DNA from: Allobosea sp. 47.2.35 | Lineage (GTDB): Bacteria; Pseudomonadota; Alphaproteobacteria; Rhizobiales; Beijerinckiaceae | Reading direction: 5' to 3' | NCBI RefSeq assembly: GCF_024655635.1 | Contig: NZ_JANLGI010000005.1 | Span: 62,001 to 126,000, forward strand | Length of the DNA: 64,000 bases | Shown: piece by piece, positions 63,825 to 64,000 of the stretch | Layout of the letters: each line of letters starts with the position of its first letter | Numbering within the stretch: the first letter of the stretch is position 1 | Made by a program: the position numbers and the translations under genes | The notes under the pieces: model-generated | Seen by the model: the letters and a program-made list of their open reading frames with translations, nothing else | Told to the model about the DNA's origin: nothing | Databases searched by the model: none

Positions 63825-64000
63825 TTGCACAGCCCGGCGCCTTCCGTGTCCCGCCTCGCCCTGCCCGGCTTCGCCGGCGCGCTCCTGCTCGGCCCCTGCC
63901 CCGGTCGGCGCAAGGACACGCTCGATGATGCCGCCTCACAGGAGGTGCTGACGGAGGATCTGTCGCGGCTTGCAGGCTTGGGCGCGACCGGGCTGCTCAG
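63825..64000 (+). CDS. Phosphatase-like protein related to the 60162 gene (partial, 3' end off right edge)
   Basis: The frame is open from an ATG at 63726 to the right edge. The likely start is TTG 63825, four bases after a GGAGGA ribosome site. The visible 58 residues (SRLALPGFAGALLLGPCPGRR, then LTEDLSRLAGLGATGLL) match the N-terminal half of the phosphatase-like protein at 60162 (PPDLAGSIGMLPLPG) and other small cysteine phosphatases. The catalytic CX5R motif would lie outside the window. Confidence 0.65.
   Translation, partial: MHSPAPSVSRLALPGFAGALLLGPCPGRRKDTLDDAASQEVLTEDLSRLAGLGATGLL

Overview
This is about 64 kb of GC-rich (mid-60s percent by eye) alphaproteobacterial chromosome, most likely Hyphomicrobiales and perhaps close to Bosea or Methylobacterium. 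The clues are the ftsEX-YdcF-plsC cluster, hemY/Mic60/hemD opposite tsaD-gpsA, Irr-type iron control boxes, an IalB-family protein, a GTTC-N7-GTTC LexA box and an Aap-type amino-acid transporter. The genus is inference. I see no rRNA, tRNA, CRISPR array, insertion sequence or phage gene.

Left part (1-33.8 kb): mostly housekeeping genes. In order: an MJ0042-type zinc-ribbon protein running off the left edge; ftsE-ftsX; a YdcF-like protein and plsC; an uncharacterised gene under a LexA box; chaC; a DUF2125 protein; rpoH; rluD; hemY with a HemD-Mic60 fusion; tsaD-gpsA-orf-EVE; a DUF2235 hydrolase; acs; an Inh-type lipoprotein; a GNAT enzyme and a double cold-shock protein. An iron module follows (bfr, bfd, irr, each transcription unit with an Irr-box-like palindrome). 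Then come an emrAB efflux operon with a divergent TetR gene and two operator copies, an EamA transporter, asd, two exported or membrane proteins of unknown role and an AceE-like E1 enzyme.

Right part (34.8-64 kb): an accessory block for uptake and breakdown of peptides, amino acids and amino-acid derivatives. First comes an M20 amidohydrolase, two related aminotransferases, an ornithine-cyclodeaminase-like enzyme, a DauR/YheO-like regulator, an ArgH-type lyase and a three-domain kinase / M23 / ammonia-phospholyase fusion. After a LysR gene, a ten-gene leftward operon (PIP, S9 peptidase, M20 amidohydrolase, DppABCDF-type importer, serine hydrolase, MmgE/PrpD) fills about 12 kb. The window ends with an Aap-like amino-acid uptake set (binding protein, two permeases, no ATPase visible), a GntR/FCD regulator and two related phosphatase-like proteins, the second cut by the right edge.

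The best candidates for new biology are: (1) the kinase-M23-phospholyase fusion in its amino-acid locus; (2) the GntR regulon marked by GCTGTAYACAGC sites, one of them inside a 36-bp palindrome ending in two opposing ATG codons; (3) the uncharacterised gene under a LexA box; (4) the HemD-Mic60 fusion. Functions come from reading translated sequences and recalling family motifs; no database search was run.
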